Part shown: one piece after another, positions 35,713 through 43,546 of the stretch
How the letters are laid out: each line of letters starts with the position of its first letter
How positions within the stretch are numbered: position 1 is the first letter of the stretch
Source of the DNA: a virus
Direction: 5' to 3' (one strand)
Length of the DNA stretch: 64,000 bases
Virus record (IMG/VR): IMGVR_UViG_3300034111_001607
Location: 1-64,000 of that record
The notes under the pieces: model-generated
What the model was told of the DNA's origin: nothing
The model's input: the letters and a program-made list of their open reading frames with translations, nothing else
The model's database searches: none
Translations under genes and position numbers: made by a program

Positions 35713-35742
35713 CATATAAACACACTATTTTTAAAAAGTCAA
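35713..35742 (-). promoter_or_regulatory. promoter TTGACT-N18-TATATG
   Basis: -35 at 35742-35737, -10 at 35718-35713, 18-nt spacer, then GATGTATAACTAAT and the ATG at 35690. It drives the acetyltransferase operon and matches the cassettes at 33841, 45450 and 54118. Confidence 0.78.
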
Positions 35743-35806
35743 GAAGTTTTTTATTATTTAATTATATATTGTTGCGGTAAAATATTATTATTTAATTAAA
35801 CAAAAC

Positions 35807-35860
35807 TTGACATTTAAATTTTTGCTTTATAAAAAAGTATATGACTAATATATTTTATAA
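35807..35860 (+). promoter_or_regulatory. divergent plus-strand promoter
   Basis: TTGACA at 35807-35812, then an A/T spacer with ATAAAA/TTTATA boxes at about 16 nt, and TATATGACTAATATA before the ATG at 35870. It pairs back-to-back with the promoter at 35742. No gene lies between; the 60 bp between the -35 boxes are A/T-only apart from one GTTGCGG. Confidence 0.6.
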
Positions 35861-35869
35861 AAAAACTTA

Positions 35870-36097
35870 ATGAAGCAAAATAAATATAGAAGAATAGCTC
35901 ACAAAATGGGCTATTATAAAAACTTTGAAAATAGATATTCAAAAACCCCACCAGAAAAAACGGGCTTGCAAGGCGTTGCTATATATTTACTTGATGAAAT
36001 AGAAAGCATAAATGAAAGGCGTGCAAATAAGGGTATTTTAGATGAATACGAGCTTATGAAAAACTTTTTTAATGAAATGAAAAACTATTATAAATAA
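35870..36097 (+). CDS. hypothetical protein, 75 residues
   Basis: Basic N-terminus (KQNKYRRIAHKMGYYKNFEN) and helical C-terminus. It contains GLQGVAIYLLDEIESINERR. No motif recognised. First of a two-gene plus-strand unit ending at the convergent terminase gene. Confidence 0.5.
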   Translation: MKQNKYRRIAHKMGYYKNFENRYSKTPPEKTGLQGVAIYLLDEIESINERRANKGILDEYELMKNFFNEMKNYYK

Positions 36098-36099
36098 TT

Positions 36100-36471
36100 A
36101 TGTTTAAATGTCTTAAAATTAAAAAGCTGCGTAAGCTGAGGTTAAATAAACAATACCAATGGTGTAAAAAAGAATACCAAACTTTAAATGAAGCAGGTAA
36201 AACAGCCTTTTCAACATTTAAGGAATATGCAATAAAATACAAATACCAACACTATTTGAATAACTCTTTTGTTTTTGACACTCTTGAAGCTAAAACAAGA
36301 AGAAATTATGCAACCCCGTTGCGTTCATTTTATTTACATTCTAAGTGGGTAGGATATCACACAAAGGACTTAAATAGTGCAGAATATATGGCAACACAAA
36401 TAGACAATTATATTGATTGGGCTACTGCTATAAAATTAAAGCCATCTTATCACACTTGTTGCAAAAAATAA
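36100..36471 (+). CDS. hypothetical protein, 123 residues
   Basis: Basic, Tyr/Lys-rich protein with four Cys dispersed and no CxxC pair except terminal HTCCKK. Could bind nucleic acid, but this is composition only. It starts 2 nt after the preceding stop and ends 1 nt before the terminase stop on the other strand. Confidence 0.5.
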   Translation: MFKCLKIKKLRKLRLNKQYQWCKKEYQTLNEAGKTAFSTFKEYAIKYKYQHYLNNSFVFDTLEAKTRRNYATPLRSFYLHSKWVGYHTKDLNSAEYMATQIDNYIDWATAIKLKPSYHTCCKK

Positions 36472-36472
36472 T

Positions 36473-38179
36473 TCAACCAAAAATACCTGAGAAGTTCATA
36501 TTGAATTGAGGTTTTGTTGAAAGTATATAGCAGGCATCAATTAATGTGTCTACCATATCATCATTTTCATAATCACTTTCTTCTTCGGTAAAAGCCTCAC
36601 ACTCGTCTAAAAATGGCTCTACAAATGATTTTGCAATTCCACCATTTCTAACCATTATATCATTATTCGGTAAGTACACACGCCCCTTGCCATTTGCATT
36701 GCAGATAACAAACTGTACCTCATAAAACCTTAATATTTTGCTTTTTGTTCTTGGAATTGGTTTTATTAAATAAGAAAATGGGCTGTTTGAATGTTCCATA
36801 ATATCAAGTGTTTGTGCGTTTCCGCTTTTTTCAAGGTAAATACCTGAAATTGTAGTATTTGGTATTGCATTATTCCAAACTTGATGGACGGTTTCAAGCT
36901 TTTTAAAGTATGCAGTTCCACGCCCCTTAAAACGGTGCAAGTCAAGTAAATATAAATTCCTTAACTTGTTTATCCCCCATACTGCAATAACACTATAATC
37001 ACTCTTTTTGTTATCTGTATAAGCAAGGTCAACTGTAATAAATACATCGTCAAACTGTTGTGTTAAATCTTCCTCAGAATATCTATTGAACATATTCCTT
37101 GACATAAGAATGCTATCGGCAAGCATTGGTTTTCCCTGCATTTGAGCATTAAAGTCTTTTAAAGACATTTGAGAGCGTGCTTGTAGTATTTTCCTTTGTG
37201 TAAGTGTTCCTGCCTCTGTATAAGCTCCCTGTGGGGCATTATAAGTTGTACCACTCTTTGGAAAAATATAACTTGTTGCTTTTTCTTGAATTGATGGAAT
37301 ATTTACCCAAGTTGTATTCATTTTTACACCCGCCTCTTCCATTTTTTCTATAATGTCGCCAACAATATAACAAAAATCTTTTGGGAAAAGTCTTTGCATT
37401 GCAATCATAAGCCTTGGTTCTTTTGTTTTAACAACGCCGTCTTTTTGTAATTCTTCCGTAAGTCTCGCTTGTTTTATAGCATCGTTTTTTTGCGACTTTG
37501 TAAGTTGTTGAAAATATTCGCCTTCAAAATCACTACTTGAATAAGAGTAGTCAACTGTTCTTATGGCTCTTAAAAGTCCATTAATAAAGAAATTTTCAAG
37601 CGTTCTTCTTTTTGCTTCACTTCGGTAATGTTCTTGAGTTTGCGGGTCGTCAATTATAGCAAGTGTTAAATCTGAACCAACGGAAGAGGAAAGACAAGAA
37701 CCAACACGCCTATACCCTTTTTGCGGTGTTTTGAAAATCAAAGCATTGTATTCCGTCTTTATTTCATTAATGAATGTTTTACTAAAATCTAAGTTAAGAA
37801 TGTCGTGTGCTTGATTATGCCATAGCTTTGCATCTTCTGTTAAGGCTCTTGAATAGCAACCAATACGCTCCGAAGGGTCTCTAAGTAACGCCCACGCACT
37901 TGCAAGAACTGAAATAAAAACAGACTTCCCCCAACCCCTTGGAAAGTTATAAATACCCCACTGGAAATAGCCTTTTATGTTATACTCAATATGTTCGCAA
38001 GCAAGCTGTGTTGTATAGTGTGGCTTGTATGGAGTGCCAAAGGCTTCTTGGAATACATCTTTTACAAATGAATGGAAGTCGTCTTTATAAAACTCACGCA
38101 TTAATGCAAGTTTATATTGATATTCTTGCTCTGGTGAAAGTGTTGTCTTTGTATTTGATATTTCTTGAATAAGGTTCAT
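36473..38179 (-). CDS. terL: terminase large subunit
   Basis: 568 residues. Walker A-like FPRGWGKS (79-86) and Walker B LAIIDDPQT (about 173-181) form the packaging ATPase. The nuclease half carries VFITVDLAYTDNKKSDYSVI, the first catalytic Asp, and a late DDMVDTLIDACYIL with the second acidic pair. The Walker B ends in DD instead of the usual DE, a variant also known in Mu-like/XTMF terminases. It packages DNA into the prohead through the portal. The ATG overlaps the TerS stop by 4 nt. Confidence 0.92.
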   Translation of the reverse strand: MNLIQEISNTKTTLSPEQEYQYKLALMREFYKDDFHSFVKDVFQEAFGTPYKPHYTTQLACEHIEYNIKGYFQWGIYNFPRGWGKSVFISVLASAWALLRDPSERIGCYSRALTEDAKLWHNQAHDILNLDFSKTFINEIKTEYNALIFKTPQKGYRRVGSCLSSSVGSDLTLAIIDDPQTQEHYRSEAKRRTLENFFINGLLRAIRTVDYSYSSSDFEGEYFQQLTKSQKNDAIKQARLTEELQKDGVVKTKEPRLMIAMQRLFPKDFCYIVGDIIEKMEEAGVKMNTTWVNIPSIQEKATSYIFPKSGTTYNAPQGAYTEAGTLTQRKILQARSQMSLKDFNAQMQGKPMLADSILMSRNMFNRYSEEDLTQQFDDVFITVDLAYTDNKKSDYSVIAVWGINKLRNLYLLDLHRFKGRGTAYFKKLETVHQVWNNAIPNTTISGIYLEKSGNAQTLDIMEHSNSPFSYLIKPIPRTKSKILRFYEVQFVICNANGKGRVYLPNNDIMVRNGGIAKSFVEPFLDECEAFTEEESDYENDDMVDTLIDACYILSTKPQFNMNFSGIFG

Positions 38180-38904
38180 TTTGCTATTTTTTTACAAAAC
38201 TCTTGGAATGCTTCTTGCTCTGATATTTTAGAAAACTGTGTTTCAACTTTTATGTCTGTATTGTTATTCTGCTGAGCGTTTGTGTTGTTGACTTGCATTG
38301 CTACCGTTGGTGTAGTTTGTAAAACCCCCAACCCATAAAGTGTTTTGATTATCATTTCACTTGCACGCACTACTTCGGGTATTTTATGCTCCTCAACTGT
38401 TTTAGTTTGTTTTTTCTCACCTGTTTTCACGCCACCAAAAGACACAATATCCTCCTCAACCATTTTTGCAGTTCGTCCTTTTTTAACAAGGTCAAGAATG
38501 TATTGATTGACAATATAAGCATTTTCAAGCGTTTCCTTTGTGAGTTTATTGCGTTCTTTTTCAAGATTTACCAAAACTATTGCTTCTTGCGTTGCATCTA
38601 CTGTTGCTTGTTTTGTTATAATATCGTCTTTTATTTGCTCCTCTTGTTTTTTAAACTGTTTCATAATCTTTTCTTTATGCACTATTTTTTGTGCATCGTA
38701 AATTCTATTTTCGGAAGGGTTTCTTATTTGCCAAACATCATTTGCGTCTTCGTTAATCCATTTTGCAAGCGTTTGCCTTGATACTGAACCACCACTTTTT
38801 TTAATAGCTTCGCAAATTTCTTCCAGTGTATATTTACCCAACTCAAATAATGCTCTTGCTTGTAGTTTCACTTTTAATGTTTGTTCCCTTGAGGCTTTTG
38901 GCAT
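38176..38904 (-). CDS. terS: terminase small subunit
   Basis: 242 residues. The N-terminal helix-turn-helix is LFELGKYTLEEICEAIKKSG followed by GSVSRQTLAKWINED, the DNA-recognition domain typical of small terminases. A long helical oligomerisation region follows (about 80-150). It sits directly upstream of TerL with a 4-nt overlap. It selects the packaging site; no pac/cos site can be assigned here. Confidence 0.82.
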   Translation of the reverse strand: MPKASREQTLKVKLQARALFELGKYTLEEICEAIKKSGGSVSRQTLAKWINEDANDVWQIRNPSENRIYDAQKIVHKEKIMKQFKKQEEQIKDDIITKQATVDATQEAIVLVNLEKERNKLTKETLENAYIVNQYILDLVKKGRTAKMVEEDIVSFGGVKTGEKKQTKTVEEHKIPEVVRASEMIIKTLYGLGVLQTTPTVAMQVNNTNAQQNNNTDIKVETQFSKISEQEAFQEFCKKIAK

Positions 38905-38907
38905 AAA

Positions 38908-39882
38908 TTATAATAATGTATTTTCTTGATAACTTACCTTGTGTTTTACATCACTTTCAAAATCCATAACACCCCTTTCGTTCAACCATTTGTCTTGCCG
39001 TTCAAGGTCTTCTTTCCAGTTTGCAAGACGGTCATTAGCTATTTTTATATACCCTTCGTCTCGTTCACAACAAAGGAAGTTTCTACCCTCTTGAATACTT
39101 GCTAAAGCAGTTGTTCCACTCCCTGAAAAACAATCTAAAATAGTGTCGCCTTGCTGTGTAAAAAGTTTGATTAATCTTCTAAAAAGTAAAGTTGGTTTAA
39201 CAGTAGGATGTGTGATGTTATGGTTTGAACGATGCATTTGATTTTCTTTGCAAAAAGACCATATACTTGGAAGATTGATATTTTCTTCAAAGCGACCTTT
39301 ACTTCTTGGAATGTTGTTTTTATCAAAATTATAGAATTCATCATTTTTGTTTGAAGTTTCTAAAATTTGTGGCTTTTCTTTTCCTGATTTTAAAAAAGCG
39401 ATATATCTCTTTATTGTTTCAAAATTTGCTATTCCGTGGAACGCATTGTCCACTGTAATATCCTCAAAAGGTGCCTTGTTTGCATAAGTTTGTGGCTTTC
39501 CTTTTTGAAATACAAAAATATTTTCGTGTATTCTTGCAAGCTTTTGAAATGGACTTGATAAAATTCGTTTACACCATACAATTTCATTACACATTTGCCA
39601 AGGTTTAAATCTTACCTCCATTGTTATTCTTCCAAAATCCCACGCTGATGGAAACTGCCCAAAAAAAATAAACCAACCATCTTGTTTCAATACCCGCATT
39701 GCTTCAATTCTTACTTGTTTTGCAATATCAAGATTATATCCTTCTTCTATTTTATGCCCCTTGAGTAGCATATAAGGTTCATCAATAAGCACGCATTCTG
39801 TGCATTCATCAGGAAGGCTTTTAAGATATTCCAAGCAGTCCATTTGAATTATCTTATTTAACTTACTCCCTAATTCTTGCAT
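38908..39882 (-). CDS. DNA methyltransferase (N6/N4, beta class) with DEPY motif
   Basis: 324 residues. Motif IV is VLIDEPYMLL (34-37) and motif I DCFSGSGTTALAS (250-262), with HPTVKP at 225-230. This order (IV before I) is the beta class of DNA-amino methyltransferases. Motif IV normally reads D/N/S-PP-Y/F; here the first Pro is Glu. That is unusual and could lower activity or change specificity. It may protect phage DNA from restriction or mark it for packaging. It shares an operon with terminase and has a promoter carrying four repeats. Confidence 0.82.
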   Translation of the reverse strand: MQELGSKLNKIIQMDCLEYLKSLPDECTECVLIDEPYMLLKGHKIEEGYNLDIAKQVRIEAMRVLKQDGWFIFFGQFPSAWDFGRITMEVRFKPWQMCNEIVWCKRILSSPFQKLARIHENIFVFQKGKPQTYANKAPFEDITVDNAFHGIANFETIKRYIAFLKSGKEKPQILETSNKNDEFYNFDKNNIPRSKGRFEENINLPSIWSFCKENQMHRSNHNITHPTVKPTLLFRRLIKLFTQQGDTILDCFSGSGTTALASIQEGRNFLCCERDEGYIKIANDRLANWKEDLERQDKWLNERGVMDFESDVKHKVSYQENTLL

Positions 39883-39886
39883 TAAA

Positions 39887-39955
39887 TGTTAAATAAAAAA
39901 GTTTTATGTTAAATAAAATGTTAAATAAACTTAAAATGTCAAGTGTTATTTAACA
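39887..39955 (-). promoter_or_regulatory. methyltransferase/terminase promoter with four TTTATTTAACA repeats
   Basis: The minus strand carries -35 TTGACA at 39942-39937. The 11-mer TTTATTTAACA occurs downstream three times (39929-39919, 39917-39907, 39897-39887). An inverted copy of its core lies at 39946-39955, just upstream of the -35. The first two are 12 nt apart and the third 20 nt apart. The repeats span the core promoter up to 5 nt before the ATG, so a repressor site is likely. Confidence 0.7.
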
Positions 39956-40000
39956 TTGCTATTTCTTAAACCATTGTAGATATATTTGATGTGAAAGTTG

Positions 40001-40025
40001 TGCCAAGGGAGAGAGCCCCTTGGCA
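40001..40025 (-). terminator. GC-rich hairpin after gene 40049
   Basis: TGCCAAGGG (40001-40009) pairs with CCCTTGGCA (40017-40025), nine base pairs with a 7-nt loop. It lies 24 nt beyond the stop of gene 40049 and before the methyltransferase promoter. The T-run is weak, but position and stability fit a terminator separating the accessory operon from the methyltransferase/terminase operon. Confidence 0.65.
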
Positions 40026-40048
40026 AGCTGTTTGTAAAGTATAACTAG

Positions 40049-40564
40049 CTATATTTCCAATTCAAGCTTAAAATTACTGTTTGTAAAGTTTATAAAAAGC
40101 ATTTTCTTGCAAGTAAGGTATCCTGTGGAAATATCTTTAATTTCAAAAGAAAATCTTGAGAAATCTTTTATGTTTTTATTTTGTGCAAAATGTTTGCAAA
40201 TTCCACGCAATGTGTTATGATAAAAACCATAAAATGGACTTCGGAAATTATATTCAATATCCATATCAAATACATTTCCTAAAAAGTTTATCATTCTATA
40301 ATGTGCATGTTTTGTATTTAACTTACATTCAACAGAAACCATTTGTGTCAAGTAGTTTGGATGTTCTTTATCCTGCGTTCCTCCGTCTTTTATTTTTACA
40401 CTCTTATAAAAATAATGTCCGTGCTTTTCTTTGCGTTCAAAAAACTCTTGTAATGTCATATCTACTTTTATAATTTTTTCGTGTTCAATTTTTCTCCAGT
40501 CAAGTTTATTCATTATTTTTGCAAACTGCTGAAGTTTTTTAATGTCAATATTTTCGCATTTCAT
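40049..40564 (-). CDS. hypothetical protein, 171 residues
   Basis: Charged, soluble protein with a conserved-looking KHGHYFYKSVKIKDGGT stretch, aromatic-rich middle (FRSPFYGFYHNTLRGIC) and Lys/Phe-rich C-terminus. No known motif. Last gene of its operon before a strong hairpin. Confidence 0.5.
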   Translation of the reverse strand: MKCENIDIKKLQQFAKIMNKLDWRKIEHEKIIKVDMTLQEFFERKEKHGHYFYKSVKIKDGGTQDKEHPNYLTQMVSVECKLNTKHAHYRMINFLGNVFDMDIEYNFRSPFYGFYHNTLRGICKHFAQNKNIKDFSRFSFEIKDISTGYLTCKKMLFINFTNSNFKLELEI

Positions 40565-40579
40565 ATAGTAAGATAAAAA

Positions 40580-40924
40580 TTAATTATTAGAATTAACCCT
40601 ATAGTTGTAAACTCTTTGTACGCTTCCAAACTCTAAGAAACATATAATTTCATTGTGTTTACAAGCCAGCTTGACAATGTTTTTTAAATTTATAAAATCA
40701 CCCTCATTTTTCATATAAGATGAGGGTATAAGCATTGTGCGTGCATTGTAGCTTTTTCCATCAAAAATAACATTACTTGCCTCTGTTATAAAATAACACT
40801 CCATCTTGCGTGCAATATAGTCCACTGTTTTTGTGTAAAACATATCAAAATCTTGCAATAAAAATGTTATCTTAACTGGTGAGGTTAAAGTTAAGTTAAA
40901 AGCTGGTTTTTGAATAATAGACAT
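40580..40924 (-). CDS. hypothetical protein, 114 residues
   Basis: Beta-rich small protein (FNLTLTSPVKITFLLQDFDM). No TM segment and no known motif. Spaced 15 nt from the next gene and preceded by a GC-rich hairpin. Confidence 0.5.
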   Translation of the reverse strand: MSIIQKPAFNLTLTSPVKITFLLQDFDMFYTKTVDYIARKMECYFITEASNVIFDGKSYNARTMLIPSSYMKNEGDFINLKNIVKLACKHNEIICFLEFGSVQRVYNYRVNSNN

Positions 40925-40955
40925 AAAAAATATAAAAAATTAACATAAATACAAG

Positions 40956-40982
40956 GGGCGGTTCACCACTCCGCCCTTTTTT
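40956..40982. terminator. GC-rich hairpin, T-run on plus strand
   Basis: GGGCGG (40956-40961) pairs with CCGCCC (40971-40976), followed on plus by TTTTTT; on minus it is followed by CCTTGTATTT. It looks like an intrinsic terminator facing plus, but both flanking genes are on minus. It could work as a bidirectional terminator or only as mRNA protection. Confidence 0.55.
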
Positions 40983-40987
40983 AACAA

Positions 40988-41305
40988 TTAAAAAAACTTC
41001 ATTTCATTGTTAATGATAACAGCAATACACTCTTGATTGTATTTTTCTTTTACTTCTAAAACAAAATCAAAAAATGGAGTTAAGTTGGTATCAAACTTTG
41101 TGTATGAAGTAATTGAAACATTTTGTTCATACATCATTTTGCCACATTCCATAACATAACAACCATCTTGAACGGTGCTTGAGGTTGCACCGCCAAAAAT
41201 ATTGCCCATTACTGTTAAGCATTCTTGTTTATTTCTTGCTAAAGAAAGCCTTTCGCCGTCTTTTGTTTTTGAGGGAACTATTAAAGTAATTTGTAAATTT
41301 AACAT
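40988..41305 (-). CDS. hypothetical protein, 105 residues
   Basis: LIVPSKTKDGERLSLARNKQ, then GNIFGGATSSTVQDGCYVME and HNEX-like charged C-terminus. The pattern of a PSxxxDG strand, a helix with a GGxT turn and a Glu-rich end recalls small plasmid and phage proteins of unknown function. No function can be assigned. Has its own promoter at 41358-41385. Confidence 0.5.
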   Translation of the reverse strand: MLNLQITLIVPSKTKDGERLSLARNKQECLTVMGNIFGGATSSTVQDGCYVMECGKMMYEQNVSITSYTKFDTNLTPFFDFVLEVKEKYNQECIAVIINNEMKFF

Positions 41306-41357
41306 AGATTTTTAAAAAAATTAACTTAGATTTTTCAAGTGGTGAACTTGATATATA

Positions 41358-41385
41358 TTTATATACTATGTTTTCAAAAAGTCAA
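41358..41385 (-). promoter_or_regulatory. promoter TTGACT-N16-TATAAA
   Basis: -35 at 41385-41380 lies inside the 3-prime end of the nuclease gene 41374; -10 TATAAA at 41363-41358, 16 nt away. It reads into gene 40988 and on to 40049. Confidence 0.65.
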
Positions 41386-41895
41386 GCAATTTCCTTGTAT
41401 TTTCTTAATTTTTTCCTGTTCTTTCAGGTCTATTGCAAGATTATATTTTCCCTTAATGTGTAACCATTTTGCAATATACTCGCAAATATACTCTTTATGT
41501 GGTGGTAGCCATTCCGCAGGGTCTTTGTCGCTTTTTTGTCTGTTTAATGATTTGTTAACCGCAATAAGATTTTCATAATCATTTGCAAAGACTTCCCTTT
41601 GTTTTGCTGTCCATTTATCCGCTCCGCTTTCCCAAGCCTCGTGAAGTGGTACAATATGGTCAATGTCAAGACTTGAAGGTTGTGTGTAAAACTGCCCGCC
41701 ATAATCATCATACCATTTTCCTTGAATAACACGGCAATCTTGAATTTTAACAGGTTTTAAACTGTCTTTTTGTAACACCTCTTGTCTTGTATTCAAACAG
41801 TCTCCGTCATCATCAATCCAGTGTTTGAAAGAACTTCTTGTATAACTTGCAAAAGCTATTTGTGAAAGAAGAAGGGTTATGAGGAGGGTTTTCAT
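41374..41895 (-). CDS. exported HNH nuclease (DUF1524-like)
   Basis: 173 residues. The N-terminal 16 (KTLLITLLLSQIAFA) form a signal peptide with an AxA-type end. The rest has SLDIDHIVPLHEAWESGADK, the HNH core with His in DHIVPL, then ANDYENLIAVNKSLNRQKSD (the NL-x-N of HNH) and PAEWLPP. This is the DUF1524/GmrSD-C-like HNH family, many of which are secreted DNases. Exported phage nuclease could degrade DNA outside the cytoplasm or exclude competitors entering through the periplasm. Substrate unknown. Confidence 0.75.
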   Translation of the reverse strand: MKTLLITLLLSQIAFASYTRSSFKHWIDDDGDCLNTRQEVLQKDSLKPVKIQDCRVIQGKWYDDYGGQFYTQPSSLDIDHIVPLHEAWESGADKWTAKQREVFANDYENLIAVNKSLNRQKSDKDPAEWLPPHKEYICEYIAKWLHIKGKYNLAIDLKEQEKIKKIQGNCLTF

Positions 41896-41903
41896 ATTTT
41901 TGG

Positions 41904-42089
41904 TTAAAAATTATTTTTCATATCATTTAATTCATTCCATTTTTTCAAAAACTCTTGCATTGCAATATAAGGATTTTCTATTTGAAGTAAATCAAAATAT
42001 TCGTGTGCGAGTTTGCTTGCTGGTTTTTTTGTGTAATAGTTATCATAAACTGCTAAATTAATTAATTTTTTGTTAAATAGTTGTTTTTC
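41904..42089 (-). pseudogene. open frame with coding look but no normal start
   Basis: On minus, a 61-codon stretch is open up to TAA at 41904-41906 and encodes NLAVYDNYYTKKPASKLAHE then PYIAMQEFLKKWNELND. It looks like real protein but has no ATG, GTG or TTG until an internal ATG near its end. It lies in the +1 frame directly after the stop of gene 42073. It may be a truncated gene, a frameshifted tail of that gene, or use an unusual start. Confidence 0.35.
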
Positions 42090-42678
42090 TTATATAGTTT
42101 ATGTAATTAAGGCAATGTTTTATTGCAGTATCGTATTTATATTCATGAGTATAATCGGTAGGCACTAGTTTTTCATATCCATAATTTCCCTTACTCCATT
42201 CCTCATACTCCATAGCAGGCACAAAAACATAGCCTCCTGCATCAATAACATAAGTACAAAATACCTGATACAATATTTCTCTTAGTTCATTTATAAATAT
42301 TTGTTTTGGTGTTTGTAAAATTTTAATGCTATAAATAATAAATTCAGCTTTAATATTATTTTGTGTTGAAAAATTTTGTATTATTATTTTTTTACATTTT
42401 TCAAAATATTGTATTTCTTTATTCGACCATATAAATACAAATTCATGTACTTTTTCCTGTTCAGGAATTTGACATAAAACTTTAACTTCATATTTTGTAT
42501 AGTATGAAATATTCTGTAATTTTGATTTTATGTTAAATTGAAAACCAAACTCAGTTTTTGATTTTTCTTTTTTCATTGCACGATAAAGACCTTTTAACTG
42601 CTGTAAGTTAAACTTTCTCAATTCTATTTTTACCAAACCTTCATTGTAAAATAATGGTTCTTTAATTTCAACTTTCAT
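42073..42678 (-). CDS. hypothetical protein, 201 residues
   Basis: Lys/Ile-rich, mostly soluble, alpha/beta (PTDYTHEYKYDTAIKHCLNY at the C-terminus). No TM or known motif. It follows hisG by 14 nt and shares its operon. An open frame without start follows its stop. Confidence 0.5.
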   Translation of the reverse strand: MKVEIKEPLFYNEGLVKIELRKFNLQQLKGLYRAMKKEKSKTEFGFQFNIKSKLQNISYYTKYEVKVLCQIPEQEKVHEFVFIWSNKEIQYFEKCKKIIIQNFSTQNNIKAEFIIYSIKILQTPKQIFINELREILYQVFCTYVIDAGGYVFVPAMEYEEWSKGNYGYEKLVPTDYTHEYKYDTAIKHCLNYINYIRKTTI

Positions 42679-42692
42679 ATAGTTTAAAAAAA

Positions 42693-43538
42693 TTAAATTA
42701 CTTTTTCTGGGCTTGTTATAATAATGTCTTTTGCACCAATCTTGCTTAATGTTTTTAGAACTTTAAAAAGCTCTTTTTCATCACAAAGGGCATGTATTGC
42801 AACCATATCATCTTGAACGAGTGGCAAAATTGTCGGCGTGTGGCTTGGTAAATAATGACATATTAACTCAATACTTTTCTTTTCACAGTTTAACATAACA
42901 TATTTCTTGTTTTTAGCGTTTTCAGTGGCTTCTATTTTAAACAGAATGTCTTTTATAACATCACTATTTGAACCGATTAAAACTGCTTGTGAGTGCATTA
43001 ATGTTTCCCCTTCTACCAGTCCGCTTTTTCTTAGAGTTTCGCCAGTTTCCACTATATCAAAAATAGCATCTGCAATTCCAAGCTCAATAGCGTGTTCTAC
43101 TGAGCCAGTTAAATCAATAACATTAAGAAGATAGTCAGGAAAGTTAATATTATTATACAATATATTTTGATAAGAAGTTGCAACTTTGATGTATTGTAAA
43201 TCATTGCGTTTTAAGTATGTCTTACCTGCAATAGAAAGTCTACAATGTCCAAAAGGTAGTTTTTGAATTAATGGTATTACATCTTTTAATGCCATAGCAT
43301 AGTAATTAAACGATTCCAGTGTATTTTGTCCACATATACCATTATTTACACCTTTTTCTTCAAGTAGAAGCGGTATATCTTTTTCACGCATTAAAACTAA
43401 ATCAAAGTCTCCATTTATACATTGTAATTGAAAACCTGTGTTGTCTTTTTTAAATTCAAAACCTGCTTCGGTAAAACATTTTAAAGTATCATTATGTAAC
43501 CTACCGTTTTTTGGTATTGCTATTTTTATTCTGTTCAT
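42693..43538 (-). CDS. hisG: ATP phosphoribosyltransferase, long form
   Basis: 281 residues; first enzyme of histidine synthesis, joining ATP and PRPP to give phosphoribosyl-ATP. It aligns with E. coli HisG throughout: IAIPKNGRL, MREKDIPLLLEEKG, NNGICGQNTLE, FGHCRLSIA, KVATSYQNIL, and GIADAIFDIVETGETLRKSG with the PRPP loop (161-169, DIVETGETL). Residues about 206-281 (KKYVMLNC, TPTILPLVQDDMVAIHA) form the regulatory ACT-like domain that mediates histidine feedback in long-form HisG. No other his genes are in the window. It is flanked by phage genes in the same operon and shows no sign of decay. Confidence 0.9.
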   Translation of the reverse strand: MNRIKIAIPKNGRLHNDTLKCFTEAGFEFKKDNTGFQLQCINGDFDLVLMREKDIPLLLEEKGVNNGICGQNTLESFNYYAMALKDVIPLIQKLPFGHCRLSIAGKTYLKRNDLQYIKVATSYQNILYNNINFPDYLLNVIDLTGSVEHAIELGIADAIFDIVETGETLRKSGLVEGETLMHSQAVLIGSNSDVIKDILFKIEATENAKNKKYVMLNCEKKSIELICHYLPSHTPTILPLVQDDMVAIHALCDEKELFKVLKTLSKIGAKDIIITSPEKVI

Positions 43539-43546
43539 ATATTTTT

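Noticed and set aside
40956-40982. Terminator of a plus-strand gene
   Set aside because: T-run is on the plus strand, but no plus-strand gene ends there; kept only as a hairpin of unclear direction.
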